From assembly GCA_903824785.1 (NCBI GenBank), contig CAIJYD010000052.1, forward strand, positions 18,486 through 82,485: a DNA stretch of 64,000 bases, in the 5' to 3' direction. Shown piece after piece: positions 1-8,773 of the stretch; position 1 is the first letter of the stretch; the number at the start of each line of letters is the position of its first letter. The notes beneath the pieces are model-generated. The model searched no databases and was not told the DNA's origin. It saw only the letters and a program-made list of their open reading frames with translations. The translations under genes were made by a program, and so were the position numbers. The DNA is from an uncultured Bacteroidota bacterium. GTDB lineage: Bacteria > Bacteroidota > Bacteroidia > Bacteroidales > VadinHA17.

Positions 1-1
1 G

Positions 2-241
2 ATTAATGAAATGGAAGGGAAAAGATACGGTAAGAACGGTGAGGGAATACCCGTATTTACCTATGAAGAGGTTGCCGGGCTTGTTCTTGGATTTGATCCC
101 TGGGACCTGGGTCTTCAGATGCATCAGACCGATTGTGAGCCTGTTCTGAAAAAAATGGGTATAGAATATTCACCTGAGGATAAATATAATACCAAAATAT
201 GTGCTTCGGTTTCTGAAAACCATAATCTTATAAATGTCTGA
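2..241 (+). CDS. HdrB-like (CCG-domain) protein, C-terminal part
   Basis: This is the end of a reading frame that enters from outside the window; it is open from base 2 and the Met at base 11 is probably internal. The last 80 or so residues resemble the C-terminus of heterodisulfide reductase subunit B-type CCG-domain proteins: a short segment of the type pVFTYEEVAGLVLGF, then LGLQMHQTDCEPVLKKMG. HdrB normally carries the catalytic iron-sulfur cluster that handles disulfide or similar two-electron chemistry. The catalytic cysteine motifs lie upstream and are not visible. The stop is 6 bases before the HdrA-like gene, so it is very likely the preceding subunit of one operon. The family call is by resemblance of a short tail and by context. 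Confidence 0.6.
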   Translation: MNEMEGKRYGKNGEGIPVFTYEEVAGLVLGFDPWDLGLQMHQTDCEPVLKKMGIEYSPEDKYNTKICASVSENHNLINV

Positions 242-247
242 TCATAA

Positions 248-1273
248 ATGAGTAAGCATGTCATAGTTATAGGAGGAGGTGTTGCAGGGCTCGAAGCTGC
301 TGGTCAGTTGTCAAAAGCGGGCATTGAAGTTAGTCTTATTGAGAAAGATAGCTTAACCGGGGGGCATCTGAATAACTGGTATAAACTTTTTCCCGACAGG
401 CGCCACAGTTCAGAAGTGAAGGCGTACCTCGATGGTATTTCTCTGAATGACAGAATCAGGTTACTTACCGGTACAACTGTTGAGAAATTTCACAGAAACA
501 AAAGCCATTTCTCTATTATTACAGATAAAGGTAAGGAGCTTTCAGCTGATGCAGTTGTTGTAGCCACAGGATTTGATCTCTTCAAAAGCGAAAAGAAAGA
601 GGAGTATGGCTATGGTATTTATGATAATGTAATCTCTTCGTCCGATCTTGAAGTGATGTTCAGGAGCGGGAAGATAGTTTTGCAGAATGGAACTGTTCCA
701 AAGACAATCGGAATAGTTCATTGTGTCGGATCGCGCGATGAAAAGGCAGGGAATCTTTATTGTTCCAAGCTCTGTTGTGTTACTGCAGTTAAGCAAGCCA
801 TTGAGTTAAGGGAGCACCTTCCTGCCTCGAAGGTGTTTTGTTTCTATATGGACATGAGAATGGGTGGTGCTTTTTATGAAGAACTTTACAGGGAAGCACA
901 GGAGGAGTGGGCAGTAAACTTCATTAGAGGTAAGGTGTCTGAAGCCAGCGAAACTATTGATAATAAGCTTGTAATAAAAGTTGAAGATACTCTTGCAGGG
1001 AGACCACTTAAAATGGAACTCGATTTACTTGTTCTAATGGCCGGAATGGAGATGTCGGAAGGCGGTAAAAAAATAGCTACATTAAGTGGCCTTACTACCG
1101 GACAAAACAGATTTTTTTCGGCTGCCGATCCTCATTATGGCAGTAACAGAAGCAATATTAACGGTGTTTTTTATGCAGGCACCTGTACCGCCCCTATGAA
1201 TATTACAGAAACAATATCACATGCAAGGGCTGCTGTTTCCGATGTAATGGACTACCTGAAAGAAAGCAACTGA
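248..1273 (+). CDS. HdrA-like FAD-dependent oxidoreductase subunit
   Basis: The 341-residue protein begins with a dinucleotide-binding fold (GGGVAGLEAAGQ near residues 9-20). It continues with the HdrA/QmoA signature CVGSRDEKAGNLYCSKLCC around residues 159-177. HdrA-type proteins bind FAD and pass electrons between soluble donors and the HdrB/C iron-sulfur subunits, in some complexes by flavin-based bifurcation. At 341 residues it is shorter than methanogen HdrA and nearer in size to QmoA; I see no additional ferredoxin domain. It sits between an HdrB-like tail (6-base gap) and an HdrC-like gene (4-base gap), so the subunits are probably co-translated. The electron donor and acceptor cannot be read from the sequence. 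Confidence 0.82.
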   Translation: MSKHVIVIGGGVAGLEAAGQLSKAGIEVSLIEKDSLTGGHLNNWYKLFPDRRHSSEVKAYLDGISLNDRIRLLTGTTVEKFHRNKSHFSIITDKGKELSADAVVVATGFDLFKSEKKEEYGYGIYDNVISSSDLEVMFRSGKIVLQNGTVPKTIGIVHCVGSRDEKAGNLYCSKLCCVTAVKQAIELREHLPASKVFCFYMDMRMGGAFYEELYREAQEEWAVNFIRGKVSEASETIDNKLVIKVEDTLAGRPLKMELDLLVLMAGMEMSEGGKKIATLSGLTTGQNRFFSAADPHYGSNRSNINGVFYAGTCTAPMNITETISHARAAVSDVMDYLKESN

Positions 1274-1277
1274 TAAA

Positions 1278-1622
1278 ATGGAAAAATTCGGATTCTCCAT
1301 ATCAAAAGGACGGCAGATCGACTATGAAGCGAACGACAGGAGGGTTGCTGATTTTATTTATGAACGGGAGCCAAGTTTCAGATTATGTATTGAATGCGGC
1401 GGATGTTCTGCAACCTGCACTACAGGTAATCTTACAAAGTTCAGCCTGCGGGAGATTCATATTCTTATTAAACGTGGTGAAAATGATAAGGTAAGGGAGG
1501 ATATAAAAAAGTGTATGCTTTGCGGCAAATGTACTCTGGTTTGTCCGCGGGGTGTAAATACAAGGAATATTGTGATGCTTGCAAAACAGGCTTTCATAAA
1601 ATCAGATGAATATGCAGTTTGA
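1278..1622 (+). CDS. HdrC-like 4Fe-4S dicluster protein
   Basis: A small 114-residue iron-sulfur protein with two four-cysteine motifs: C37-x2-C40-x2-C43-x3-C47 (CIECGGCSATC) and C79-x2-C82-x2-C85-x3-C89 followed by Pro (CMLCGKCTLVCP). Such HdrC subunits wire electrons from the HdrA flavin to the HdrB or HdrD active site. There is no signal peptide or membrane segment, so it is cytoplasmic. Its 3' end overlaps the start of the following membrane subunit by 17 bases, which suggests translational coupling within the Hdr operon. The first motif is not followed by proline, as is common in HdrC-type proteins. Confidence 0.82.
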   Translation: MEKFGFSISKGRQIDYEANDRRVADFIYEREPSFRLCIECGGCSATCTTGNLTKFSLREIHILIKRGENDKVREDIKKCMLCGKCTLVCPRGVNTRNIVMLAKQAFIKSDEYAV

Positions 1623-3510
1623 TCCGTTTGTAATACCATTTAACATTGGCTTATACTTCATATTGATTTATGTTGTGGTAAGAAGTATTATCTGGTTCCG
1701 CGACTTGTCTCGTCCCGATAAACTCAGGCTTCAACGTGGTTTTTTTGGTATTGCTTTCGTACAGAGCCTGAAAGAAATATTCCTTGAGAGCCTGATACAC
1801 AGGAAAATACTAAAGACAAACCTGCGGCTGGGCTATATGCATATGAGCCTTGCCTTTGGCTGGTTCCTTCTTATTCTGTTTGGAACCATTGAAGCTGATA
1901 TTTTCGGTGCTAAGCATCTGAATGCTCCCTACAAAGCAATCTTTTTCAGGTTTTTTAATCCGGAACATGGAAGGATAGGATTTGAAGCAGCCTATGGGTT
2001 TCTGATGGATCTTATACTTGCCTTTGTTCTCTCCGGTTTGTTTCTGGCTGTATCAAAGCGATTATGGTCAGGTGTTGTTGGAATGAAAAAAACAACCAGA
2101 CTTAAAACAACTGACAAAATTGCTCTTACTTCATTATGGCTGATTTTTCCGAGCCGTCTGCTTGCCGAGAGTTTTACATGCGGTGCATATAACTCAGGTA
2201 GTTTTCTTACAGGTTCTCTGGGCTCGTGGCTTGCATCATTTCTGCCTGCCCAACAGCTGGCCTATCCGTTCTGGTGTCTTTATTCCCTTTCACTGGGTAC
2301 ATTTTTTGTCCTTCTTCCTGTTACAAGGTATATGCATATTCCAACTGAACTGTTTCTGATTTTTATGCGAAACTCAGGGATCAGGACAGGCGATAAAACC
2401 GGCAGTTTCTCAGAGGTGGAAACTTATTCATGCTCCTCTTGCGGCATTTGTATTGATGCCTGTCAACTTAATTTTTCTGCCGGGATTACAAATATTCAGT
2501 CAGCATACCTGATGAAAGCTATTCGCAATAACGACGACGTATCCGAAATTGCCCATAACTGTCTTCTGTGTGGCAGGTGCGATCAGAAATGTCCGGTAGG
2601 AATTGAATTATCACCTATAAGAATGATTCAGAGGAGATTAGATGAACCTGGCAATGATTTCAAAAATATATATAAAGGTTATTTTCGCACTCGTCAGACT
2701 ACTCTGCAGGAAAAACCGATAACTTCTGTGAACTATGATTTTCTGCCCGGGACTAATCCGGAAAAAGCTGATGTTCTGTTTTTTGCAGGATGTATGACTC
2801 ATCTCACCCCGGCGATAAAAAACTCAATGGTAAAAATACTGGATGCATCAGGAGTGAATTATAGTTTTATTGATGAACAGGGAGGTGTCTGTTGTGGCCG
2901 TCCGCTAATGCTTGCCGGACAGGATAAAGAGGCCAGGGAGCTTATTAATTATAATTCGCAGATGATCTGGAAATCAGGTGCCCATACCCTTGTTACTTCG
3001 TGCCCCATTTGCTATAAAGTATTCAAAGAAAGCTATTACCTTGATGTTGAGGTGCTTCATCACACTGAATTCATAAAAAAACTTGTTGATGAAGGCACAT
3101 TGAAGTTGAATTTCCTGCGAAAAAGAGTTGTTTATCATGCTCCGTGCGAGCTTGGAAGAGGCTCAGGTGTTTATGACGCTCCAAAAGAGCTCCTGAAGCA
3201 CGTTTCGAGGCTCGAAAAAAATAAATTCGAAGATGAAAATTCGCTCTGTTGCGGAGGGAGTCTGGCAAATATGAAAATCAGTTCTCAGAAAAGAAACAAA
3301 ATTGCACAGGATGCTGCAGCTGAGCTGACAAAAGATTATCCCGATATTCTTGCAACTGCATGTCCTCTTTGTAAGAAAACATTCTCTTCGGCAACTGATG
3401 CCCATGTTGCAGATATTTCAGAGATTGTTGCAGAGGCTTTAATTGAACCCGGAATAAAAAAAAATATCATTAAGCAGAACAGCACCATAAAAGAGCTGGT
3501 AAAAATCTGA
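1606..3510 (+). CDS. Membrane-anchored HdrDE-like (Fe-S) oxidoreductase fusion
   Basis: This 634-residue protein joins three modules. Residues about 1-250 contain several hydrophobic segments like the cytochrome b-type HdrE/NarI membrane domain. Residues about 276-330 hold two 4Fe-4S motifs (CSSCGICIDAC starting at C276 and CLLCGRCDQKC starting at C319). The rest holds two CCG domains, the first with GVCCGRP and CPIC, the second with LCCGGSL and CPLC. This is HdrD chemistry attached to a quinone-side membrane anchor in one chain. With HdrABC-like subunits directly upstream it suggests a soluble-to-membrane electron route. Physiological substrates are unknown. Two in-frame ATGs (1606 and 1612) are possible starts. 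Confidence 0.8.
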   Translation: MNMQFDPFVIPFNIGLYFILIYVVVRSIIWFRDLSRPDKLRLQRGFFGIAFVQSLKEIFLESLIHRKILKTNLRLGYMHMSLAFGWFLLILFGTIEADIFGAKHLNAPYKAIFFRFFNPEHGRIGFEAAYGFLMDLILAFVLSGLFLAVSKRLWSGVVGMKKTTRLKTTDKIALTSLWLIFPSRLLAESFTCGAYNSGSFLTGSLGSWLASFLPAQQLAYPFWCLYSLSLGTFFVLLPVTRYMHIPTELFLIFMRNSGIRTGDKTGSFSEVETYSCSSCGICIDACQLNFSAGITNIQSAYLMKAIRNNDDVSEIAHNCLLCGRCDQKCPVGIELSPIRMIQRRLDEPGNDFKNIYKGYFRTRQTTLQEKPITSVNYDFLPGTNPEKADVLFFAGCMTHLTPAIKNSMVKILDASGVNYSFIDEQGGVCCGRPLMLAGQDKEARELINYNSQMIWKSGAHTLVTSCPICYKVFKESYYLDVEVLHHTEFIKKLVDEGTLKLNFLRKRVVYHAPCELGRGSGVYDAPKELLKHVSRLEKNKFEDENSLCCGGSLANMKISSQKRNKIAQDAAAELTKDYPDILATACPLCKKTFSSATDAHVADISEIVAEALIEPGIKKNIIKQNSTIKELVKI

Positions 3511-3566
3511 TTCAGGCTATATTACTGACATTCTATTCAAATCTTCAAAGGACACTCATTGATTTT

Positions 3567-3618
3567 GTCATTCCGAACGAATCCGTCAAAAAGCGGAGAA
3601 GTGAGGAACCGAGTCCCT
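3567..3618. repeat. Degenerate dispersed intergenic repeat
   Basis: The segment starts GTCATTCCGAACGAAT and continues to GAGGAACCGAG. This resembles the short GTCATTCCGAACGA...GAGGAATC sequence often scattered through bacterial intergenic DNA, here with an inserted or diverged middle. A related GTCATCC...GGGATCTC piece occurs at 63333-63360. Function unknown. Confidence 0.4.
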
Positions 3619-3660
3619 GTTTTTGCTTTATCAATTCTCCATTCGCAGTAGGCGAAATGG

Positions 3661-3841
3661 TTTTGTAGAAGATGAATCCACAATAGTATATTTACCTCGT
3701 AGAGGTTTCACATGTAAATAATCTATAGTCATTCTTACTAAAAATGAGATAGAATTTGACCAACAATATCTATTTTATTTCTGGAATGATTGCCTATAAC
3801 CTCTACGAGGTATATTGCCGGATGTATTCTTGTTTCTACAA
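3661..3841. repeat. Inverted-repeat (MITE-like) non-coding element
   Basis: Two arms face each other. ACCTCGTAGAGGTT at 3694-3707 is matched by AACCTCTACGAGGT at 3798-3811, a perfect 14-base inverted pair, and each arm is itself nearly palindromic. Outside them TTGTAGAA (3663-3670) is matched by TTCTACAA (3834-3841), with partial complementarity between. The roughly 180-bp unit has no reading frame. It could fold into one long structure and looks like a miniature or REP-type element. No target-site duplication is obvious. Confidence 0.5.
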
Positions 3842-3906
3842 TACCTAAAGCCCTACTGGCTAACAACTCTTTTTCCTTTATTTACTGTGAGTAATTTGCT
3901 CTAAAC

Positions 3907-3966
3907 CTCCCGATAGCTCCCGATAGCTCCCGATAGCTCCCGATAGCTATCGGGACGGGATGAGCT
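3907..3966. repeat. 10-bp tandem array ending in a palindrome
   Basis: Four perfect copies of CTCCCGATAG occupy 3907-3946. They are followed by CTATCGGGACGGGATGAGCT, so the last copy forms the 16-base palindrome CCCGATAGCTATCGGG. The same unit and the same trailing GGGACGGGATG occur again near 37.8 kb with three copies. Confidence 0.75.
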
Positions 3967-4080
3967 ATTCGCTTTTTACATTATTGTTGATTTACAATCT
4001 GCCTTCTGAATTTTAATCATTCCTTTGAACCCTTTAATTAAAAAATGAAATATTCTACGGCACTAATTGTTAGTAGTCGG

Positions 4081-4108
4081 AAAATGCAAAATGCAAAATG
4101 TAAAATGA
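4081..4108. repeat. 7-bp tandem array
   Basis: Four consecutive 7-base units of AAAATGN (N = C, C, T, A). Simple low-complexity repeat with no evident function. Confidence 0.5.
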
Positions 4109-4247
4109 CACCTTGTTAATTTTCATTTCCGAATTCTCTTTTATTTCTGAAATATTTAAAGTTAATTTGCGCTTATCCAAAAATCATATACTGAAACGGG
4201 TTTTGACGCGTTATAATTGAGACAATTTTAAAGATATTTTCCAGAAA

Positions 4248-4799
4248 ATGAAAAAATATATTCCAGCATTATTGGTAATAATTGGATTAGTCTTATTCAC
4301 TTCCTGTAAAAATGAGGTAAGGACCGATTCAGGTAATACCTCCGATACTGATAACAAAATTTTGCAGCAGGAAGACGGTACTATCTCATTAAAACTTGAA
4401 AAGGCGGAATGTTACCACGATATGGATAATCCAAAAAGTAACACTGCCGAATGGAGTATATTGGTTTCTAAATCAGGGCGTTTTGATGTATGGTTGTCAA
4501 GTGCAACTACCGATACAACCAATCTTAAATATGAGAATTCGGTTATGTTGAGTTTTCTTGAAAACAGACTTGAAAAGCGTCCATTATGCGATAAAGTATT
4601 TCAAAACTCTACCGATGTTACCTTTCCTTATTTCAGGGCAGATTCTTTTATGGGATCCCTCTACATACAGGATACCGGACTATATAACATACAGATAATC
4701 AGTGAGAAAATTGTTCCGACTAATTACAGGGGTAATGATACTGCAACCTTTAATAGTTCGAAATTATTATCAGTTTTTTTAACTCCTGCCATTCACTGA
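4248..4799 (+). CDS. Hypothetical lipoprotein
   Basis: The 183-residue product has a typical lipoprotein signal: basic start MKKY, a hydrophobic stretch, then the lipobox FTSC with Cys at about residue 20. It should be exported and lipidated. The mature part (about 35-180) contains alternating hydrophobic and polar residues suggestive of a beta-sandwich, with phrases such as WSILVSKSGRFDVWLSSAT that recall carbohydrate-binding or F5/8-like folds, but I cannot assign a family. Its 3' end overlaps the convergent purL gene by 21 bases. The gene stands alone after a long repeat-rich spacer. Confidence 0.7.
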   Translation: MKKYIPALLVIIGLVLFTSCKNEVRTDSGNTSDTDNKILQQEDGTISLKLEKAECYHDMDNPKSNTAEWSILVSKSGRFDVWLSSATTDTTNLKYENSVMLSFLENRLEKRPLCDKVFQNSTDVTFPYFRADSFMGSLYIQDTGLYNIQIISEKIVPTNYRGNDTATFNSSKLLSVFLTPAIH

Positions 4800-7700
4800 T
4801 TTTTCAATCCATACCTTCGCATTTACAAATGCCTTTATCCAGGGTGTGACTTCATCATTTCTTTTCTCACTGGGATAGAATCCGCACTGCCATGGAAAAA
4901 ATGCCCGCTCCAGGTGAGGCATCATAACCAGATGACGGCCATCTGCAGAACTCAATCCGGCAATATCACTGTCTGATCCGTTTGGATTGGCCGGATAGGT
5001 ATGCCTGCTGAATTTTAATGCTACCTGATAATTGCTTTCAGCTGAAGGCAAAATGAATTTTCCCTCGCCATGAGCCACCCAGATCCCAAGTTCCATACCC
5101 GACATGTCTCCAAGCATCACCGAATTATTATCAGGGATCTTAACCCCAAGGAAACCCGATTCAAATTTATGCGAATCATTTTGAATAAGCCGGGGTTTAT
5201 CTTTACGATCAGGGTAAATAAGCCCGAGCTCAACCATAAGCTGACAACCGTTGCATACGCCAAGCGATAATGTATCGGACCTTTTGTAAAACTTCGCCAG
5301 GGCGATACGTGCTTTTTCATTATATCTGAAAGCCCCGGCCCACCCTTTAGCGGAACCGAGAACATCGGAATTTGAAAATCCACCTACAAAAACTATCATG
5401 TTAACCTCTTCAAGTGATTCTCTTCCGGCGATGAGATCTGTCATGTGAACATCTTTAACGTCAAAGCCGGCAAGGTAAAGAGCATAAGCCATTTCCCTGT
5501 CGCCGTTGACCCCCTTTTCCCTTATGATTGCAGCCCTGATACCGCTCTTTTTTCTTCTTTCGGGCGATATTCCCAGCGATTTAAATGTTCCCGGGAAATC
5601 CCCGGTGGAAATATTCAGTTCATGTTTTTTATAGTTCTCGAACCTTTCCAGAGCGAGCTGAGGTCCGCATTGCCGGCGATCGAGAAGATACGAGGTGAGA
5701 AACCATTTATCACGGAGCCGGTCAATGTCAAATGTAAATGCATTTTCATTGTTTTTAACAAAAAGCATTCTGTCATAAACAGGATGACCGATAGAGAAAT
5801 ATGAGATTCCGTTTTCAAGCAGGAGTTCAGCCACCTCGTCCTCATCCTTAACCTGTATAATAATTCCCGGGTTCTGGCTGAAGAGTAATTTAACAGTATC
5901 CGCTTCATTCAATCCTGACAGGTTAACAGCTATTCCACCGGATGTGTTGGAGAAGCACATTTCGAGCAGTGTAGTGACCATTCCGCCTGCTGAAATATCG
6001 TGTCCGGACAGAATCTTGTTTTTAAGTATCAGATATTGAATAGCATCAAAAACTTCTTTAAAATATTCAGGGTCCTTTACTGTAGGCACATCATCGCCAA
6101 CCCTGTTAAGAATCTGAGCGAAGCTGCTGCCACCCGTTTTAAAGTCATCGCGGCTCATATCGATATAAATGAGACTCGTATATGGCTCATTTACAATTAC
6201 TGGTTCAACTATTTTTCTTATGTCACTTATCTCTCCTGAAGCTGAAATGATAACAGTACCCGGGGAAAAAACTACCTGATCGCTGTATTTCTGAGTCATT
6301 GAGAGGCTGTCTTTTCCTGTTGGGATATTTATGCCAAGTGCTGTGGCGAAATCAGCTGCGGCCTTAACTGCCGAATAGAGTCTGGCATCCTCACCCGGGT
6401 TACGGCAGGGCCACATCCAGTTGGCCGATAGCGAAACACTGCTGAGTTTATCGGCAAGAGGTGCCCAGATTATATTTGTAAGGGCCTCTGCAATTGAGAG
6501 AACCGATCCGGCTTCAGGGTCAGCAAGACCCGCTGCAGGAGCATGCCCGATCGATGTAGCCATCCCTTTTTTGCCTCTGTAATCGAGTGCAAAGGCACCA
6601 AGGTTATTCAAAGGCAGCTGAAGCGGACCGGCACACTGTTGCCTGGCGATACGTCCGGTAACCGACCTGTCTGCTTTGTTTGTAAGCCAGTCTTTACAGG
6701 CTACCTCTTCAAGCTGCAGAACCTGTTCTATATATTCGTCTATCTTACTTATTGTGTATTCAGGTCTTTTATATTTGTCACCAGTTTCAGTGTCATTCAT
6801 AACTGTCTTTGGCGGGTCGCCGAACAGCGATGCCAGAGCCATGTCGATAGGTTTTTCTCCGGTTAATGGATTTTCGAGAGTAAACTGCTGATCGCCGGTT
6901 ACCTCACCAATAATATAAAACGGGGCTCTTTCCCTTTCAGCAATTTTTCTTAATGCATCAATATTTATTTTTTTCATTACCAGCCCCATCCGCTCCTGCG
7001 ATTCATTGCCAATAATCTCCCTGGCAGATAGGGTAGGGTCGCCAACCGGTAACTTGCTGATATCAATCTTACCTCCCGTAGCTTCAACTAGTTCAGAGAG
7101 ACAATTGAGGTGACCACCGGCTCCGTGGTCGTGTATTGAAACTACCGGGTTATTCTCCGATTCACTTAATGCCCTTATAGCATTGAATACTCTTTTCTGC
7201 ATCTCCGGATTAGCCCTTTGTACTGCATTAAGCTCAATCGAACTGTCGAATTTTCCTGTGTCGACCGATGATACAGCACCACCGCCCATCCCAATCCTGT
7301 AATTATCTCCGCCGAGCAACACAATAAGATCTCCCTTTTCGGGAATGTCTTTCTCACTATCCTTCTTTTTACCAATGCCTATCCCTCCGGCCAGCATAAT
7401 TACTTTATCATATCCGAACATTTTGAGGTTCTCAAAATGTTCGAAAGTAAATACGGAACCACAGATAAGAGGCTGCCCGAATTTATTGCCGAAGTCGCTG
7501 GCTCCGTTCGATGCTTTAATGAGAATATCTTCCGGAGTCTGATAGAGCCATGGTCGCTCCTCTGTAGCTTTTTCCCAGGGACGGCTGCCATCCGGCCGGG
7601 GATATGATGTCATATAAACAGCAGTTCCGGCTATCGGCAATGCCCCTTTTCCGCCTGCAATACGATCTCTTATTTCGCCTCCTGTCCCGGTTGCGGCTCC

Positions 7701-8477
7701 GTTGAAAGGTTCAACGGTTGTTGGAAAATTATGTGTTTCGGCTTTAAGGGAAAGAACCGATTCATAATCATTTATATGAAAAAAATCAGGTTTGTCCTGT
7801 GTGGTGGGAGCAAACTGTTCCACTATTGGTCCCTGTACAAAGGCGCAGTTATCCTTATAGGCTGAAACAACCTTATTGGGATTGGCTTTTGTAGTATTTT
7901 TTATCATCTGAAAAAGAGTCAACTCCTTTTCTTCTCCTGAGATATTGAAAATGCCATTGAATATTTTATGGCGGCAATGCTCTGAATTAACCTGTGAAAA
8001 ACCAAAAACCTCACTGTCGGTCAGTTTCCGGCCCACCGATAGGCTTAATTCTTCAAGATAGGCTATTTCTTTGTCGTTAAGAGCCAGACCTTCTTTAAGA
8101 TTATATCCTTTAATATCGTCAATAAAAACTACAGGAACCGGTTTTTTTTCAGTTGTGAATATATTCTGACTGAGACCATTATAGAAAGCCTGGAGCATCG
8201 GGTCAAATTGAGGATTGAGAGAAGAAACTGCATGGAACTCCTCAATCCTTATAATTCCGGTAATACCCATATTCTGGGTTATCTCAACAGCGTTTGTGCT
8301 CCATGGAGTTATCATCTCTTTTCTGGGGCCGACAAAGCTGCCATCGATATGGCCCGTTGCAAGGTGAGCGGCCTCTCCGAAAAGCCATACCAGTTTTTCA
8401 ATTTCGCTCTCCGGAAGCACCTCTTTTGTACCAACTGCAAATATATTTTTGTTGCTGAGCTCAAAAAACAGGATCAT
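4779..8477 (-). CDS. purL: Phosphoribosylformylglycinamidine synthase (large, single-chain)
   Basis: The 1232-residue enzyme converts FGAR plus glutamine and ATP to FGAM in purine synthesis. It has the long single-chain architecture: an N-terminal linker domain, two AIRS-like synthetase halves (LKAETHNFPTTVEPF and the glycine-rich GAATGTGGEIRDR stretch in the first), and a C-terminal class I glutamine amidotransferase domain. In that domain the nucleophile is Cys1075 (GVCNGCQ), and AHGEGKF and PHLERAFFPWQ flank the rest of the catalytic site. The length matches the gammaproteobacterial and eukaryotic type rather than the PurLQS split type. It is monocistronic here and convergent with the lipoprotein gene at 4248. 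Confidence 0.96.
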   Translation of the reverse strand: MILFFELSNKNIFAVGTKEVLPESEIEKLVWLFGEAAHLATGHIDGSFVGPRKEMITPWSTNAVEITQNMGITGIIRIEEFHAVSSLNPQFDPMLQAFYNGLSQNIFTTEKKPVPVVFIDDIKGYNLKEGLALNDKEIAYLEELSLSVGRKLTDSEVFGFSQVNSEHCRHKIFNGIFNISGEEKELTLFQMIKNTTKANPNKVVSAYKDNCAFVQGPIVEQFAPTTQDKPDFFHINDYESVLSLKAETHNFPTTVEPFNGAATGTGGEIRDRIAGGKGALPIAGTAVYMTSYPRPDGSRPWEKATEERPWLYQTPEDILIKASNGASDFGNKFGQPLICGSVFTFEHFENLKMFGYDKVIMLAGGIGIGKKKDSEKDIPEKGDLIVLLGGDNYRIGMGGGAVSSVDTGKFDSSIELNAVQRANPEMQKRVFNAIRALSESENNPVVSIHDHGAGGHLNCLSELVEATGGKIDISKLPVGDPTLSAREIIGNESQERMGLVMKKINIDALRKIAERERAPFYIIGEVTGDQQFTLENPLTGEKPIDMALASLFGDPPKTVMNDTETGDKYKRPEYTISKIDEYIEQVLQLEEVACKDWLTNKADRSVTGRIARQQCAGPLQLPLNNLGAFALDYRGKKGMATSIGHAPAAGLADPEAGSVLSIAEALTNIIWAPLADKLSSVSLSANWMWPCRNPGEDARLYSAVKAAADFATALGINIPTGKDSLSMTQKYSDQVVFSPGTVIISASGEISDIRKIVEPVIVNEPYTSLIYIDMSRDDFKTGGSSFAQILNRVGDDVPTVKDPEYFKEVFDAIQYLILKNKILSGHDISAGGMVTTLLEMCFSNTSGGIAVNLSGLNEADTVKLLFSQNPGIIIQVKDEDEVAELLLENGISYFSIGHPVYDRMLFVKNNENAFTFDIDRLRDKWFLTSYLLDRRQCGPQLALERFENYKKHELNISTGDFPGTFKSLGISPERRKKSGIRAAIIREKGVNGDREMAYALYLAGFDVKDVHMTDLIAGRESLEEVNMIVFVGGFSNSDVLGSAKGWAGAFRYNEKARIALAKFYKRSDTLSLGVCNGCQLMVELGLIYPDRKDKPRLIQNDSHKFESGFLGVKIPDNNSVMLGDMSGMELGIWVAHGEGKFILPSAESNYQVALKFSRHTYPANPNGSDSDIAGLSSADGRHLVMMPHLERAFFPWQCGFYPSEKRNDEVTPWIKAFVNAKVWIEKSVNGRS

Positions 8478-8773
8478 AATATTATGGTTAATATGTTGAA
8501 AAATAGTGAATTGATATGCCTGAATGTTCTTAATTCATCCTGATAAAGATAATATTTATTTCAAGGTAATTAATCAGTATTTAAAGTGAACTAAAGTTTC
8601 ACGTTTCGCATTTCGCTTACGTATTACCGATCAATGATTACCCTGAGCTCTGTGCCCTGAGCATTTTGACGTGTTCTTACTATTCACTACAAATAGAAAG
8701 GATTTACAGCTTCCTTAAAGTAGTTTAGACTTAATATATTACAGACTTATAACATTTTTTGTAACTTTGATGT
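8478..8773. other. Intergenic region with degenerate repeat
   Basis: This stretch separates divergent genes. The part 8600-8665 (TTTCGCATTTCGCTTACG... ATTACCGAT...GATTACCCTG...TGTGCCC) resembles 9722-9770 on the other side of the two small genes. Promoters for purL and for the 8774 gene must lie here. Confidence 0.45.
8762..8769 (+). promoter_or_regulatory. Possible Bacteroidota -7 box
   Basis: TAACTTTG matches the TAnnTTTG -7 element, but it lies only 5 bases before the ATG at 8774. If used, the transcript would be nearly leaderless. No convincing -33 TTG is at the expected distance, so the call is weak. Confidence 0.25.

Larger units (their letters stand above)
3511..4247. other. Repeat-rich intergenic region without a gene
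   Basis: No credible gene is visible in this 737-base stretch. It holds, in order, a dispersed-repeat remnant, an inverted-repeat element, a 10-bp tandem array and a 7-bp tandem array, each listed separately. The last 150 bases presumably carry the promoter of the lipoprotein gene that starts at 4248. Confidence 0.7.

Noticed and set aside
5117..7591. Several open frames of 60-119 codons on both strands within purL
   Set aside because: They are shadows of the well-conserved purL frame and have no family text or start context.
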